The translations under genes and the position numbers were made by a program. From Mya arenaria (Eukaryota > Mollusca > Bivalvia > Myida > Myidae), in the NCBI RefSeq assembly GCF_026914265.1, contig NC_069131.1, positions 9,192,001-9,256,000 of the forward strand: 64,000 nucleotides of DNA. Direction: 5' to 3'. This document shows positions 51,830 through 63,447 of this stretch, piece after piece. Numbering within the stretch: the stretch's first letter is position 1; each line of letters begins with the position of its first letter. The notes beneath the pieces were generated by a model. The model did not search any database and had not been told where the DNA came from. It saw only the letters and a list, made by a program, of their open reading frames with translations.

Positions 51830-51831
<2 letters not shown>

Positions 51832-52124
51832 TATTATCACTTGGCAAACACACACATGTATATATAGATATGTATATATCGCTACATCGCCACCGATACT
51901 GATACCGACTTGAATAATAATTAGCAAGCTAGCCGTTTCGGTACACTCATACTGTACGTGATACTATCAACGAATAAAGGACCTTGACCAAGTGAAGTTC
52001 AAATCGTACAGATGGGTGTAAGGTTAACTAACTATTAATAATTGGGAAACCATCAACATAATTTAATAGAAAACAATTCGGTCAATATAATAGAAGAGCA
52101 TCCAAGTATTTGTTTACTTCAACA

Positions 52125-52157
52125 GAACAGATCAGAACAGAACAGAACAGAACAGAT
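52125..52157. repeat. (CAGAA)n tract at the left edge of the LINE
   Basis: Repeats of 'acagaacagaacagaacaga'. This is the reverse complement of the (TGTTC)n tail at 54218-54246 on the other side of the LINE. The bases that follow ('gatattttgacttaag') weakly resemble the reverse complement of the LINE 3' end. Confidence 0.8.
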
Positions 52158-52205
52158 ATTTTGACTTAAGCATTACAAGTCCGCAGTCATTCAAAAAATA
52201 TAAAA

Positions 52206-54246
52206 ACAAACAACATGGCATGTAATGATATTGTGTGATATTTTAACGGTATTTTAAATACTGGATATTTCCCCGATAAGTGGATGGAAGGAGTTATTAT
52301 ACCGTTGCACAAAAAAGGAAATGTAGACGATGTTAATAATTATAGGGGAATTACTCTCCTTAGTTGCATGTCTAAGCTTTTTACTACTGTGCTAAATAGA
52401 CGAATCAAGATATTCTGTAATGAACATAACATTATTTCGGACGCTCAGTTCGGATTTCGGAAAGGGCGATCCACCATCGATGCTATATTTATTTTAATGT
52501 CATTGGTACAAAAATATTTAAATGACAATAAGCGGCTTTATGTTGTATACGTCGATATGATGAAATGTTTTGATTCTATTTATAGAAATGCGTTGTGGCT
52601 GAAATTATATAAATGCGGTATACAAGGCAAATTACTTCGAATAATTAGAGGTATGTACCAAAAAGTCAAATCTTGTGTTAAATCTTGTTCTACATATTCC
52701 GATTACTTTGACTATGCAGTAGGCCTCCGTCAAGGGGAAGTTATGTCCCCATTGTTATTTTCTCTTTTTGTTGAAGACCTAGAGTTATATTTACAAAATA
52801 ATCTAGACTCAGGCTTACGTATTGACGATATTGTACTTATTCTATTATTATTTGCTGACGACATGGCTATGGTAGCTGAAACACCAGTTGAAATTCAACA
52901 ACATTTGGATAGACTTTCAGAATATTGTAATAATTGGGGTTTATCAGTAAATACACTTAAAACCAAAATTATGGTCTTTCGTAAAAGGGGAGGGCTATTG
53001 CCAACAGAAAATTGGACCTACAATGGCCAGCCTATTGACGTCGTAAATGATTTTAATTATTTAGGAACTGTTTTTAATTACACTGGAAATTATGCTTTAA
53101 ACCAGGAACATTTAACTGGCAAAGCTTTAAAAGCATTAAATGTGTAAATGTAAGGAGTATGACCTGAAACCAAAGATTTTTTGTCAACTATTTGATGCTT
53201 TTTTTGCCCCCGTTTTGAATTATTCTTCCGAAATTTGGGGATTTACTAAGTCTAAGGAAATTGAAAGAATCCATTTAAAGTTTTGTAAACGTTTGTTAAA
53301 CGTTAGAAAAAATACATGTACAGCAAGTGTGTACGGGGAGCTTGGTAGATACCCTCTATATGTACATAGATATGTTAGAATTATACAATATTGGTTAAAG
53401 GTTACAAGTAGCGATAACATTATAATAAGTAGTGTATATGAGTATGCATTATCTGACTGTAATAATAGAAAAATTAACTGGGTATCAAATGTTAAAAAGC
53501 TTTTGAGCCAGTATGGTTTTGCATACGTATTCAATAATCCTAATATGATAAATAAAAAGTACTTTCTAACTGAATTTAAAACAAGAATAATTGATTGTTT
53601 TAAGCAAGAATGGTATAGATCCCTTGATAACCCAGTTTTATTTTTGTATAAGGAATTTAAGACTACTTTTGTGTATGAAGATTATTTGGATTTATTACCT
53701 TAAAGCTTATGACTATTTTTCTGCAGATTTAGACTTTCTGCACACCCGTTAAGGATTCAAACGGGTAGATATAATCGTAATCGAATACAACGTGAAGAAA
53801 GACATTGTTTATGCTGTAACTCAAGAGATATAGAAGACGAATTTCATTTTATTTGTACGTGTACACGTTTTGAAACTATAAGAAAGAAATACATAAAACG
53901 GTATTATTATTTACGTCCGTCTGTTTTTAAGTTCATCGAACTGTTAAACACATGAAATAAACAAGAACTTATAAAACTGTCCTTATTTGTCAAACAAGCT
54001 CTGAGTATTAGAAGATCAACTTTAAATATTGACTTATAATTATAATAGTTTTGTTCATCCTCACCTGATTTGAATATATATTTATTTATTATTTTGAATG
54101 TATTTATGATTCTATTCCATATTATGTATAACCTATGTCATACCATGTGTTTGTTTATTTATTATTCATATGTGGTTAAGAAGATGATGCACTTTGTATA
54201 AGTCTTAATAAAATATATGTTCTGTTCTGTTCTGTTCTGTTCTGTT
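52206..54246 (+). mobile_element. 5'-truncated non-LTR retrotransposon (LINE) with (TGTTC)n tail
   Basis: Reverse transcriptase is readable from YFNGILNTGYFPDKW (just before 52284) through PLHKKG, NNYRGITLLSC, AQFGFRKGRSTIDA, the catalytic VYVDMMKCFDS, GLRQGEVMSPLLFSLF, LLLFADDMAMVAET and NYLGTVF. A one-base frame change lies near 53140, then the thumb/connection region continues (YSSEIWGF, VYGELGRYPL). A stop at 53701 and another just after interrupt the C-terminal part, where a cysteine/histidine motif (HCLCCN, EFHFICTC) is still readable to about 53952. AATAAA is at 54207. Endonuclease and any ORF1 are missing. It resembles CR1/L2/Jockey-type elements; the clade is not determined. It is dead but not very old. 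Confidence 0.9.
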
Positions 54247-54830
54247 CATGTAAAATGTCTAATACATATACTCGTAATAAAATGATTAAACTAATCGGTG
54301 AGAGTAATACAAAGATGTAAGTTTGATATAATGGAATTCCCGTAACGAGTCAGAAATTGTCAATAACAAGGAGCCTTAATTAAATAGCGAGTAATATTTC
54401 AAATTGCGTATAACATAAATACATTTGATGACTTCTCATGACTGATAGTAAGATAAAATTTAATGATAAAATTGGAGATATGGATAACAATACACACAAT
54501 TTTTACACATAGTTACTTTTCGGTGGGGGAACGTCAAACATCGCCCTTTCAGTATTTCTCCCATAATGTAGTGTAACACCACGGCCTCTCGCCAATATTA
54601 AAGGTACATTTCTGTTTAGGCCATCATTTCTCTCTATATACTGAGTGGTCAAACAATTCAGAGCGTTTATTTTAATAGCTTCATGAGGGTTACCAGCAGG
54701 TGTCGATTGGGCACTCCGGGTAAAGCTGGAGCAGTCAATCGTAAAAATTGAAAAATCGATGTTTTAAAGCAAAATCAACAAGTTCTTATAATATCCATGA
54801 CCTGTTTTTTTTTTCAATAATTAACTTTAA

Positions 54831-55154
54831 AGCTGCACTCTCACAGATTTTGTCTTGGAAAGAGCAAATTTTGGCATAAATATCTACAACCCAATGTAAG
54901 ATTGCTGACAAAAAATCAGATAGTAGATTTTGATATTTCCATTCGAAAATTAATGTTTTATAGCTTAAACCGTTACTTATGGTTTAAGAAAAATGCATAA
55001 ACATCAATTTTTGAACTTAAATAGAAAAATCTACGATCTAATATTTTGTCAGCAGTCTTATATAACTGGTTTCCATGGATTGTGGCAAAAATTGGCTCGT
55101 TCTTAGACAAAAAATAAAAAGTTGTCAAAACATTTAATCTGTGAGAGTGCAGCT
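54831..55154. mobile_element. 324-bp MITE with TTAA target-site duplication
   Basis: Termini 'agctgcactctcacagatt' and 'aatctgtgagagtgcagct' are perfect inverted repeats, flanked on both sides by TTAA (54827-54830 and 55155-55158). TTAA duplications are typical of piggyBac-type insertion. No coding capacity. The second copy is at 1896-2251. Confidence 0.88.
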
Positions 55155-55159
55155 TTAAC

Positions 55160-55955
55160 CTATGCCAAAAAATGTTTTACCGTCCCTTTTTTATAAAGAT
55201 ATTCGTGGTTGAAATTCCCAACCAGCCATTTCAGTCGGGCCTGCAAGTAATGAAATCCCCAAAGAAGCTAATATTTAGGTGTACAAATGTATTTTATTGT
55301 TTTCTAATGAAAGTACAGTATAAACATTTGTAAAAAAATGTCAGCTGATAAAAAGGAATAACAAAAATATAAATAAATATTGTGCTTCTGGATGAATTCG
55401 AACCTTTATTTTGAAACGCGCAAAAGATTTATAGTCCTGTGCTTAACAACAACTGTTATAAGTATAAAACTTGAAGAGATCAAGTTAAGATCTTCATCAG
55501 GGGTGAGCTACTTAAAAGTTGATATTTTTACTATTTTTATTGACTGATAAAACTCCATATTTCGCCGAAAAGCATGACCGAACGTTGTTTTAACATTCCT
55601 TGCAGTTTCCTGCGTATGAATATGAATAAAAGAACTTAAAGCGTTGAAAGGCTTTTGGCCTGGTACCTTTTGAAAGTAAAGTCATGTTATTGTAAGACAA
55701 ATTAAAATTTAATTTAAAGATAGTATATGCTTGCTCAAGAATTCCTTCGCAAATATTTTTAGATTTTTATACCAATACGCAATTACAATACTCAAGACTC
55801 TTGGCTGAAATTACTGAGATAAACTTCGAAATCTTCTAACAATTCCCGTTCCATTCGCCATGACATGACTATACTCACAGGTCGAAAGCCTGTCAACGCT
55901 TTAAGCGCTTTGATTTTAAAAAGTAAAAGTGAATGTGGATTTTTATGAATAGTAT
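55160..55955. other. Intergenic, no gene seen
   Basis: AT-rich spacer between the TTAA element and the duplicated torsin flank. A possible repeat starts near 55380 ('gtgcttctggatgaattcga') but I could not bound it. Confidence 0.35.
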
Positions 55956-55959
55956 GAAG

Positions 55960-57260
55960 GCTGTAATGATGTACAGCGCTGTTGTATGGAGAAACTGTTT
56001 ATTTTCTACATTGAGGAGTTGAGAAATGGTGTACATACTTTCTATAATAAGAAGGGGGACAATCTCTCCTTCAGTTTTTATATACAACACACACAACCAT
56101 AGAATGATATCCATGATATCTTTTAAATCGTTCCTGCTCTTTCAATGTTGGACAAACTCATTTTCCAAACCGTTTGCGTGTGTTTATATGCAACGAAAAG
56201 AACAATTACCTTGACGAGTGTTTATTATTAAAGGAGCATGTCGAGATCTTATTTATACAATAAAGAATAATTATTTAACTTCTGGACTTTAATATCAGCA
56301 ATGGCCGTTCAGGATGACGTTTGTTTTGTAGATAATTGCAGATCAACAAAAACGGATAAATAGTCCTACATACAGATTGTGCTTTCGCTTCCTAACCGGT
56401 TTCACCTGACAGGAATATATCCTAAGTTTACTGTCCGTCCGTCCGTCAGGTCGTCACTCCTGGAGAAAACTGGATCCAGAAATGGCTCAAGAGGTATGCA
56501 AGCTATGGCTATTAAGTTGGTATATAGACAGAGGTTGTGTGCGTCGGTTCCTTTGCCAGACAAACATGTGGTTGTAACGGCAACAAGAATATAGCATATA
56601 CTACTTTTTGACTGGATTATGGCATAACTCTTTATTTATTTAAGGTCCGTTCATGAAACTTGGTATGTCAAGAAAGGGTTTTTAAAGAATGTGTATTTAA
56701 TTTTATTTTTTATTTTTATAAGACAATAAATGTTGTTGCTTTGGTAACGAAAAAGAGTGCAAAATGTTTTTTGGACTTGCATAAAACTTAAAAGTATTAA
56801 TGCAACGTTCATTTAACGTGTATGACACAGGAAAACAATATGGATGCCATTTGAACAAAAGTTGTGATTTGTCGATAGCGGATCATCATTCGATAATGCA
56901 CGTCATTTGTGTCATAGCTTTATGAAAGTATTATTTCTTTTATTGATACGAAATAATGAAACCATCGAACTAGGTAATGAAGTATATATTTTTGAAACTT
57001 AACTTCGTCTTTCGAGAGAGACTCGTACGGAAATTATTCGTTTTGATTTTCTATGAATTAATGTGGTTGGCTTTCTATTGTAATTGAGATAATAAAACAG
57101 ATGACAAGTGACGATTATTCTTCAGAGCATATATATTATGCCTCGGGTGAAAATGAGTCAGGATAGCTTTTTTAAATCGTTAATAAAAAGTTAATATACG
57201 ATATCTAACAATACAAACTAAAAATGTTTATGCTACATATTTCAGATGATTTTCAACAGC
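55960..57260. repeat. Segmental-duplication flank, copy C
   Basis: Homologous in order to 39030-40640 ('aaaggagcatgtcgagatct', 'atggccgttcaggatgacgt', 'gtccgtccgtccgt', 'ggaaaacaatatggatgcca') and directly 3' of the torsin-like gene at 57270. Copies B and C are very similar, implying a recent exchange or duplication. Confidence 0.78.
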
Positions 57261-57269
57261 GGTAGTGGG

Positions 57270-59991
57270 TTATTTAGTTGCTTTTGAAAATCGTTTAACA
57301 GTTTCACTTATGTTGGCACATCCTTTTTTGGCGAATACGGGGTGACCGACAGAATAGAACTCTCGGTTGCGCATGACCTCTCCAACGTCATCTAACTTCC
57401 GGTCCATGTTATGAAGAAAGAACATCTCGCGGATAATGCAGCGGCGGACGCTAGGGCGCTCGAGCGGCAGGAAAGGAATACTCTCGGTGATCAGTCCATG
57501 GTCGACCATTATCCGGTACCACCTGTGGGCTTTAAGTGAGGGTAACTTTAAGAAGGTAAACTATAGAACAAAGGCGTGTGTTTTAGAACACGTCTACAGA
57601 GCAGCCTACATGTAGTTTTTGTTAAAAGCTTTATGGTACCGTATGCTTCAACAGATTCATTTATGCAAAAAGGTTAAAGTGATGCATTCAATGCTTTGAA
57701 GAAATTTAGTCAAACATCATACTTATACCGAAATTTCGGGAAATAGTTAATCGGGCTATTTGTTATCTTATGTCCTACTTGGAGTTTAACATGATTAGAC
57801 TTTTTACTTATGTATAGTTCGAAATATGAGCACACCTGATCGATTGCCGGTGTTGCCGGAAGCGACAGTAATAGCGGTCTGTAGCTCTCGACGATTTATG
57901 CTTTCGCGGTCTGCGCCTTCAAGCCACGATTTGAGCGCCACCGCTGCCAGTTCAGTGGACCCGATGTGGCTGAAGAGATAAAGCGCGCATACTTGTATCG
58001 CTTGAAGCCTTAACCTGTTATCTACTATATCATGCACACCTTATAATATAATATTGTTTCCAAGTATCACCTTATGATGATTTCTAAATAACATGTTTGA
58101 CGGAAACTTATCTAAGAATTTATAAAACCCTAACCTTTACACTTGATGTGGAATCATTTGAAAAAAAAAAACTTTCAGAATACACTGAGAATGAATATTT
58201 TAAACTCACGTGTTCATGATAAAGATGGACTCATTTTTACAAGGATATTCAGATTCACTGTCCTCAAGTAGTGTTCTCAGTAGTTGACTTGTATTGCCTG
58301 GTAGTGCCTCCATGCTTTCAAACACGAACAGCGAACCACGGCCAGACCTTAGGGCGCCATCTAGCGTTGTCCGTACATACTCCTATTTGAGGTTGGAAAG
58401 GATTTGAAGAACAACAATGTTTTCCGTTGAATAAAGCTAATAAAAGGGGTTTTACAATGCAAAGCTAAAAAAAGGAACCTCAAACAGGCAAAATTAGATA
58501 TCTCACTTGACTTAAATGTTCAAAATAAAATAAAAAAAAATGATTTGCAAACTGTTAAAACATGTAAGTTGTAAGTTTTCTTAAATAATTAATACCTACA
58601 ATCAAAAAGGAAATTAATCTTACATGTATGAATTAATTAATATAAAACTACCATGTTGGTAATGTGACAATATACCCGAGAAGATCCAGTCAACGTCGGT
58701 CTACGCTTTTGAAGGTCAGACATATTAGTCGAGCGTTAGTATTACTGCTATAAATATACGTTATGTTTATTGAACTGCAGGTTATTGCATGTGGCTTCAT
58801 ACCAACTTGTCTTCCTTAGATGCACCAACTAGTTCATCAATTATATAAACCCCCGAGGCGCCAGATTCTTCTCCATGCTTATACCCAAACATAGTTTTGG
58901 CCATAAGCATGCTCAGTGCGGTCTTTCCGGTTCCTGTGCCGCCATGGAAGGACAACAACAGCGGCTTCCGGCTCCGGGCTAAGCGATGGGCCTTAAGTGC
59001 CCCTACCACCATCTCCGTAGCCACAGGTTGGTCCCAGATGTTGTCAGGAAGGATGTCCTCAAACGCTGTATACATTTTTATAAAAGAGCAGAATAGTATT
59101 TAAACGTATCTTCACTGCCTGTGTGAAAATCAGACTGTGAAACCATGATTAAAAAATATATATATATATGTATATAATGATCTGGACATTAAAAACAACA
59201 ACTAATGTTCAGGCGGGTTTTATTTTCGTCCATCAAGTGAAAAAACAACAGAAGAAATACCATTTAAAACGTCGCTCTGATTGAGTTTTTTCTAATCTAC
59301 TGTTCCATTGTTGAATGAATGTATCATGGCCTTATCATGGGACTGAAGCATGCTCATACATGTATTTGTATGGCCCTCATCTTGAGCTATTTCTTGAAAT
59401 CCATAACTGCATAACATTTGTTCAACCATATTTGTCCAGTTAGTCTTTATTGGATTTTTAATCTCATTCAATATCGTTCTGTACACAATATCAATACTTC
59501 TGTATTTGTATGAAATATGATTTCAATCTGATTTGGCACAAACACAAGTTTTATGACATACTCATTGAAGTTAGCTAATTGTTTTAAATATTTACTAAAG
59601 GTACATTTGTGTTTAATACATTTTGATATAAAAGATAAAACATTCCAATCAAAACGCAAGACGCCGGGGGCAATAATTAAAGCCTGTTTACATACAATAT
59701 AGAAATAAAAAGATAAGGCCAGCATTCTAAATTTAGTAGTTTACCTTGAATCTTGTTCAGGCCACATTTACAGGCGTCTGGAAACAGGAAGTGGTGTCCG
59801 CCGGCGGCCAGCGCTCCTGTCACCAGTAAAACCAGAAAGGCGGGTACCACCTTCTCCCTGTACAGCAGCAGGACCCAATTAATCTGCAGTAGTATGACAG
59901 TTAACAACACAGCCAGGATGGCCACCAATCCGTAGAACATATATCTGTTCGGCTGAAGGTCAAGAAGAAGACGTAACATCGCGTCTAACAT
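57270..59991 (-). CDS. Torsin-like AAA+ ATPase (copy C), 5 exons
   Basis: Exons in coding order: 59745-59991, 58803-59065, 58210-58382, 57836-57969 and 57270-57529. Phases join to 1077 nt (358 aa). Two N-terminal hydrophobic segments (about 18-44, 49-65) precede CKCGLNKIQ. A torsin-like WDQPVATEMVV follows, then Walker A HGGTGTGKT (Gly124-Thr131), the degenerate Walker B LFVFESME (188-195; torsins FDEMD), GSTELAAVALKSW, IPFLPLERPSVRRC and AKKGCANIS near the C-terminus. Exon 4 ends at TCAG|GTGTGC, 12 nt beyond the donor used in copy A. It is likely an ER-membrane AAA+ protein with reduced or absent hydrolysis (inferred). An origin of the pseudogene at 40649 from this copy is suggested by near identity. 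Confidence 0.88.
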
Positions 59992-59999
59992 CGTGTATT

Positions 60000-61465
60000 T
60001 ATTTATTATATATAATTGATAAATAAAATCAGTCCTTTTATAACAAGTACACGGTCAATCCTCTAATTCAAATATTATTATAACAAAAACACAAAATGTT
60101 GATACAGCCTTTCATTTAATTGTAATAACTGGCGGAAACCCCAGTATCTTACGAGCCTAGGTATATTTCAGGAGGCTAAATATAGTAATGACGTGCTAGC
60201 TACATGAATATATTTATATATATATAAGAACACATAGCCGCATGAAATTCCCGAGCGACCTTGGCAAAATGTCTCGTGCGACCTTTTCATGTTCGAATAC
60301 AAACAAAACGTGATTTTGGTCACCGCATTCAGCCATCACAAATAGTTTATGCATTTGATAAACATTTCAAGCTAAACCATGGTTAGTACACTTCAGCCGA
60401 TTCGGTAGTCCGTACGGATAAAAACTGACGACGCGACACAGTTCAAAATCTGAGGGGTTTGAAAGATTCGCGAAAAACTGGAATTTTCAACACGTGACCT
60501 CATTAGACCAGTTCACGGTAAGCGCCTGGTGAAGCCGAGATTTCGATCACGCGGACGCTTATTGCACTAAATAACGCGAGAGTTCGCGAGACGTCATTAT
60601 GTGGGGGCTAGCTCTAATGACCATCAGAATCCGCTGTCCAAACAGCTACACGTATAACACAAAGCCGACGCATACCTCGTTTCGTTAGAATTTCGCAAAC
60701 TCCTCTACCATGTGGTCTATTCACCGGTGCAGCATCTTATGTCCCGGCGCCTCAGGTCGATTTTGCCAACTTCTAATGAGCAATTAACTAAAAAAAACGG
60801 TCGACATCAAATCAGCGCATAAAAACATGCAAACCATACGTGAAAAATAAAACATTGGCACCATAAAAGAAATGCCAAGCCTTTACCGACACTGAACCCA
60901 GGTGACTGCGTCATGTTCCAAAAATGTTCACGAAAATTGTTTCCCAATATAATAACAGATCATACACAATACAAGATTCCCGCCTAAACCGAAAATGCAT
61001 AAACAAAGTCTCCCCTGTACACCCCAACTACTCGTTGAATCACCAGACACTGGCATTCCACAGCCAAACCACAGACAGCATTATGCCACTACAAAAGGTC
61101 GACCGTGAACGCTAATAATAATTGTGTTTAATATAGTCGCTGTAGGAGAGATACTTAATCATACGAGCAAATATGAATAGTTATTTAGAATACAACCTAC
61201 AATTTTAGCCAATGAGATTGCTGATAGGCAACCATTAAGTAGTAGAATTTTAACGTTCGCGGGTGTTTAAAGGTCCGCCTTTTGCGTTGTCAATGTATCA
61301 GTCAATGAGGTTGTATTCTAAGTCAGTAAGATGACATGAAGTGTCACTCCGCCCAATATTTTAATCATTAAGAATTCACATCATGTCATCCAGCTATTAC
61401 TTAAACCATCAACTTTTTCTGTTGAAGTGCAATTTGATAAAAATATAGAAACTATGGAAGGCCGG
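60000..61465. other. Upstream region of torsin-like copy C, no gene seen
   Basis: AT-rich with GC-richer islands (60240-60660) and no coding pattern that I recognise. A 63-codon open frame at 60924-61115 has no family resemblance and unremarkable composition, so I do not call it. Confidence 0.4.
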
Positions 61466-61469
61466 AGTT

Positions 61470-61765
61470 CACCTTTCCGGAGATCATAATTTTGCCTATA
61501 TATTTCAATAGAAAAAATATTATCCCCGGGAATTAATTCTCCGGAGATCATAATTACAATTATCTCCGGGATTTGCACACAAGAATCCCGGAGATCATAA
61601 TTATGATTATCTCCGGGATTTTCATACAAGAATCCCGGAGATCATAATTATAATAACTCTTTAGTCAGAAACCAGGAGATCATAAGAATAATCATCTCCG
61701 GGAATTGCAACCAAGAATTCCGGAGATCGTAATAATTAGATTTTTCCGGGGATAATTATTGACCT
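61470..61765. repeat. Array of palindromic 'ccggagatcataattat' units
   Basis: About five imperfect units. Each is a dyad of the form 'cccggagatcataattatga' followed by 'ttatctccggg', joined by 'atttgcacacaagaat'-type spacers. The period is about 62-75 bp. The two middle units are the best preserved. Every unit could form a hairpin or cruciform of about 15 bp stem. Confidence 0.82.
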
Positions 61766-62280
61766 AGTCCGGACTTATTTGACCTACTCCGGAGTTATTT
61801 ATAACCCGCCGCTCAGTTATATTTTTCCGGTGATTTTATTTGACCTTTCTGCAATCCCGGACATAATTGACCTTTGAAGTACCGGAAATGATGTAAGCGG
61901 CAGTTTCAGAAGCATTTCCATCCCATTCCTGCCGAACACTTAGAAGCGAAAGGTTGATTTATTAAACAGTTACTGAGTTAAGAGAAAGAGTTTTGATTGT
62001 GAAGTTTATTAGAAGGTAATCTTGTTTACTACAATTCTATGCACGACTTAATGCTTTTCAGGTTTAAAAGAGTTGGAACATAGCATTGCTTTTGCAAACT
62101 AGTTTTATTAATTGTCTCTCAGTCTCAGATCCAACACGTGGTTTAGATGGTGATTTTTGTGTGTGCAGCGGTCTGTACTGTAGGTTTTATATTTTAGATA
62201 ATGGAATATTCTTGAAATAAAATAACTTTCTCTTTCTCTTACATTTGCTGCTAAGTGCTAGATTGTCATTTATAAGGGTC
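61766..62280. other. Stretch without recognised gene
   Basis: Single 'ccgga' words continue from the palindromic array up to about 61890. Beyond that I see no coding or repeat signal. Confidence 0.35.
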
Positions 62281-62282
62281 AT

Positions 62283-62555
62283 TCTGTCTATGCACCAGTT
62301 AATTGTAACCACAGCCTCCCCCCCCCCCCCCTGGCCCAGGAAACAGCATGAACTTTGACTTTCAGTACAGCCAAGCCCGGGTAAATCCCCGTCCTGCAGG
62401 GACAAAATGCTGGTAAAATCTGCATAAGATGCCCCTAGGTAAGGTGCAATCATTGCCAAATACCCCGCACTGCAGGGCCACCTGGAAGATAAAAACACAG
62501 CCCAATTTCTCAAGCTTTCACTGGTATACTCACAGACATGGGGGGTGGGGCATGT
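62283..62555. repeat. Diverged copy of the 28389-28709 inverted-repeat element
   Basis: Left end 'caccagttaattgtaaccac' followed by a poly-C tract, then shared internal blocks ('cagccaagcccgggtaaa', 'cgcactgcagggccacctgg'). The right inverted repeat is degraded. Confidence 0.72.
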
Positions 62556-63339
62556 TAGTCAACCTTAATGGCCCTCAACGACTCTTTTGATGCTTTTGTT
62601 TTATTATGGCAGACTAATGACTTCAACCATCCCAGCTAAAAGTAGCGAACGGTCCTTGTGCAGAGAATTCTTGTGGCAACAATTTTGAAATTAAACCTTT
62701 GTTATCTTACGTGATCAGCTGTTCCTTTGTTTTGGATGGGGGTGGGAGGACTTGATATATTTATACTAAGCCACCTTCCTGTCCAATGGCATATCCATAT
62801 CTATTTACTAGCTTTTCGTCTTTTTTATTTACGAAAAGGGGAGTTTTTTTTACAATAACTAGGGAAAAATATACATAATTATTGCTTCAATTAATGATAC
62901 TTTAGTGCATGACATGATAACCATGACTTCAAGCATGCTAAAAACATATTGTGAAAAAATAAGACTAAATTTATGAAATTCGAACTTGAAAATCGTTCAT
63001 TTTCATCACATTCAGAGATCAGTATGAACTATTATCTGTCATGATTTATTGCAATACATATTTACACCCCAAGGATTGATCTTTTTTGGTTCTTTCAAAG
63101 GGAAAATAAACTTATATTAAATCATTTCTTTATTCGCTGGAGACTAGACAGCTTTTTCTTTTAACTGTAAAATTTCCCAATTTTGGCATTTTCACGACGT
63201 GAAATTTCCCAAAATGTCTAGGGTCTTTTTCCCAAAATGGGCAGAAAAAGCCCTGAGCTGGTATAAGCTGCAATGTCCTACTTTTTGGGTTTTGTCATTA
63301 TATTTACAGAATTTCTGGCCAGTCTGTTGTCTTTGGTTT

Positions 63340-63447
63340 TAGTCCAAATAATTGTACGTCGACGGATTTTTTTTTAGATTTTTGATATGGCAAATCCTTC
63401 ACAGGGATTGGAAGAATCCCTTATAACACGTCTATTATTTTAGACTA
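63340..63447. mobile_element. 108-bp inverted-repeat element, short form
   Basis: Starts 'tagtccaaataattgtacg' and ends 'cgtctattattttagacta'. It equals the two ends of the 15471-16140 element joined at 'aatccttcaca|gggattggaagaatccc', so it is an internal-deletion derivative. Confidence 0.82.

Noticed and set aside
52125-54246. LTR retroelement
   Set aside because: No long terminal repeats, protease or integrase; the reverse transcriptase layout and simple-repeat tail are those of a LINE.
60924-61115. 63-codon open frame
   Set aside because: No family resemblance, no splice or start context, length expected by chance.
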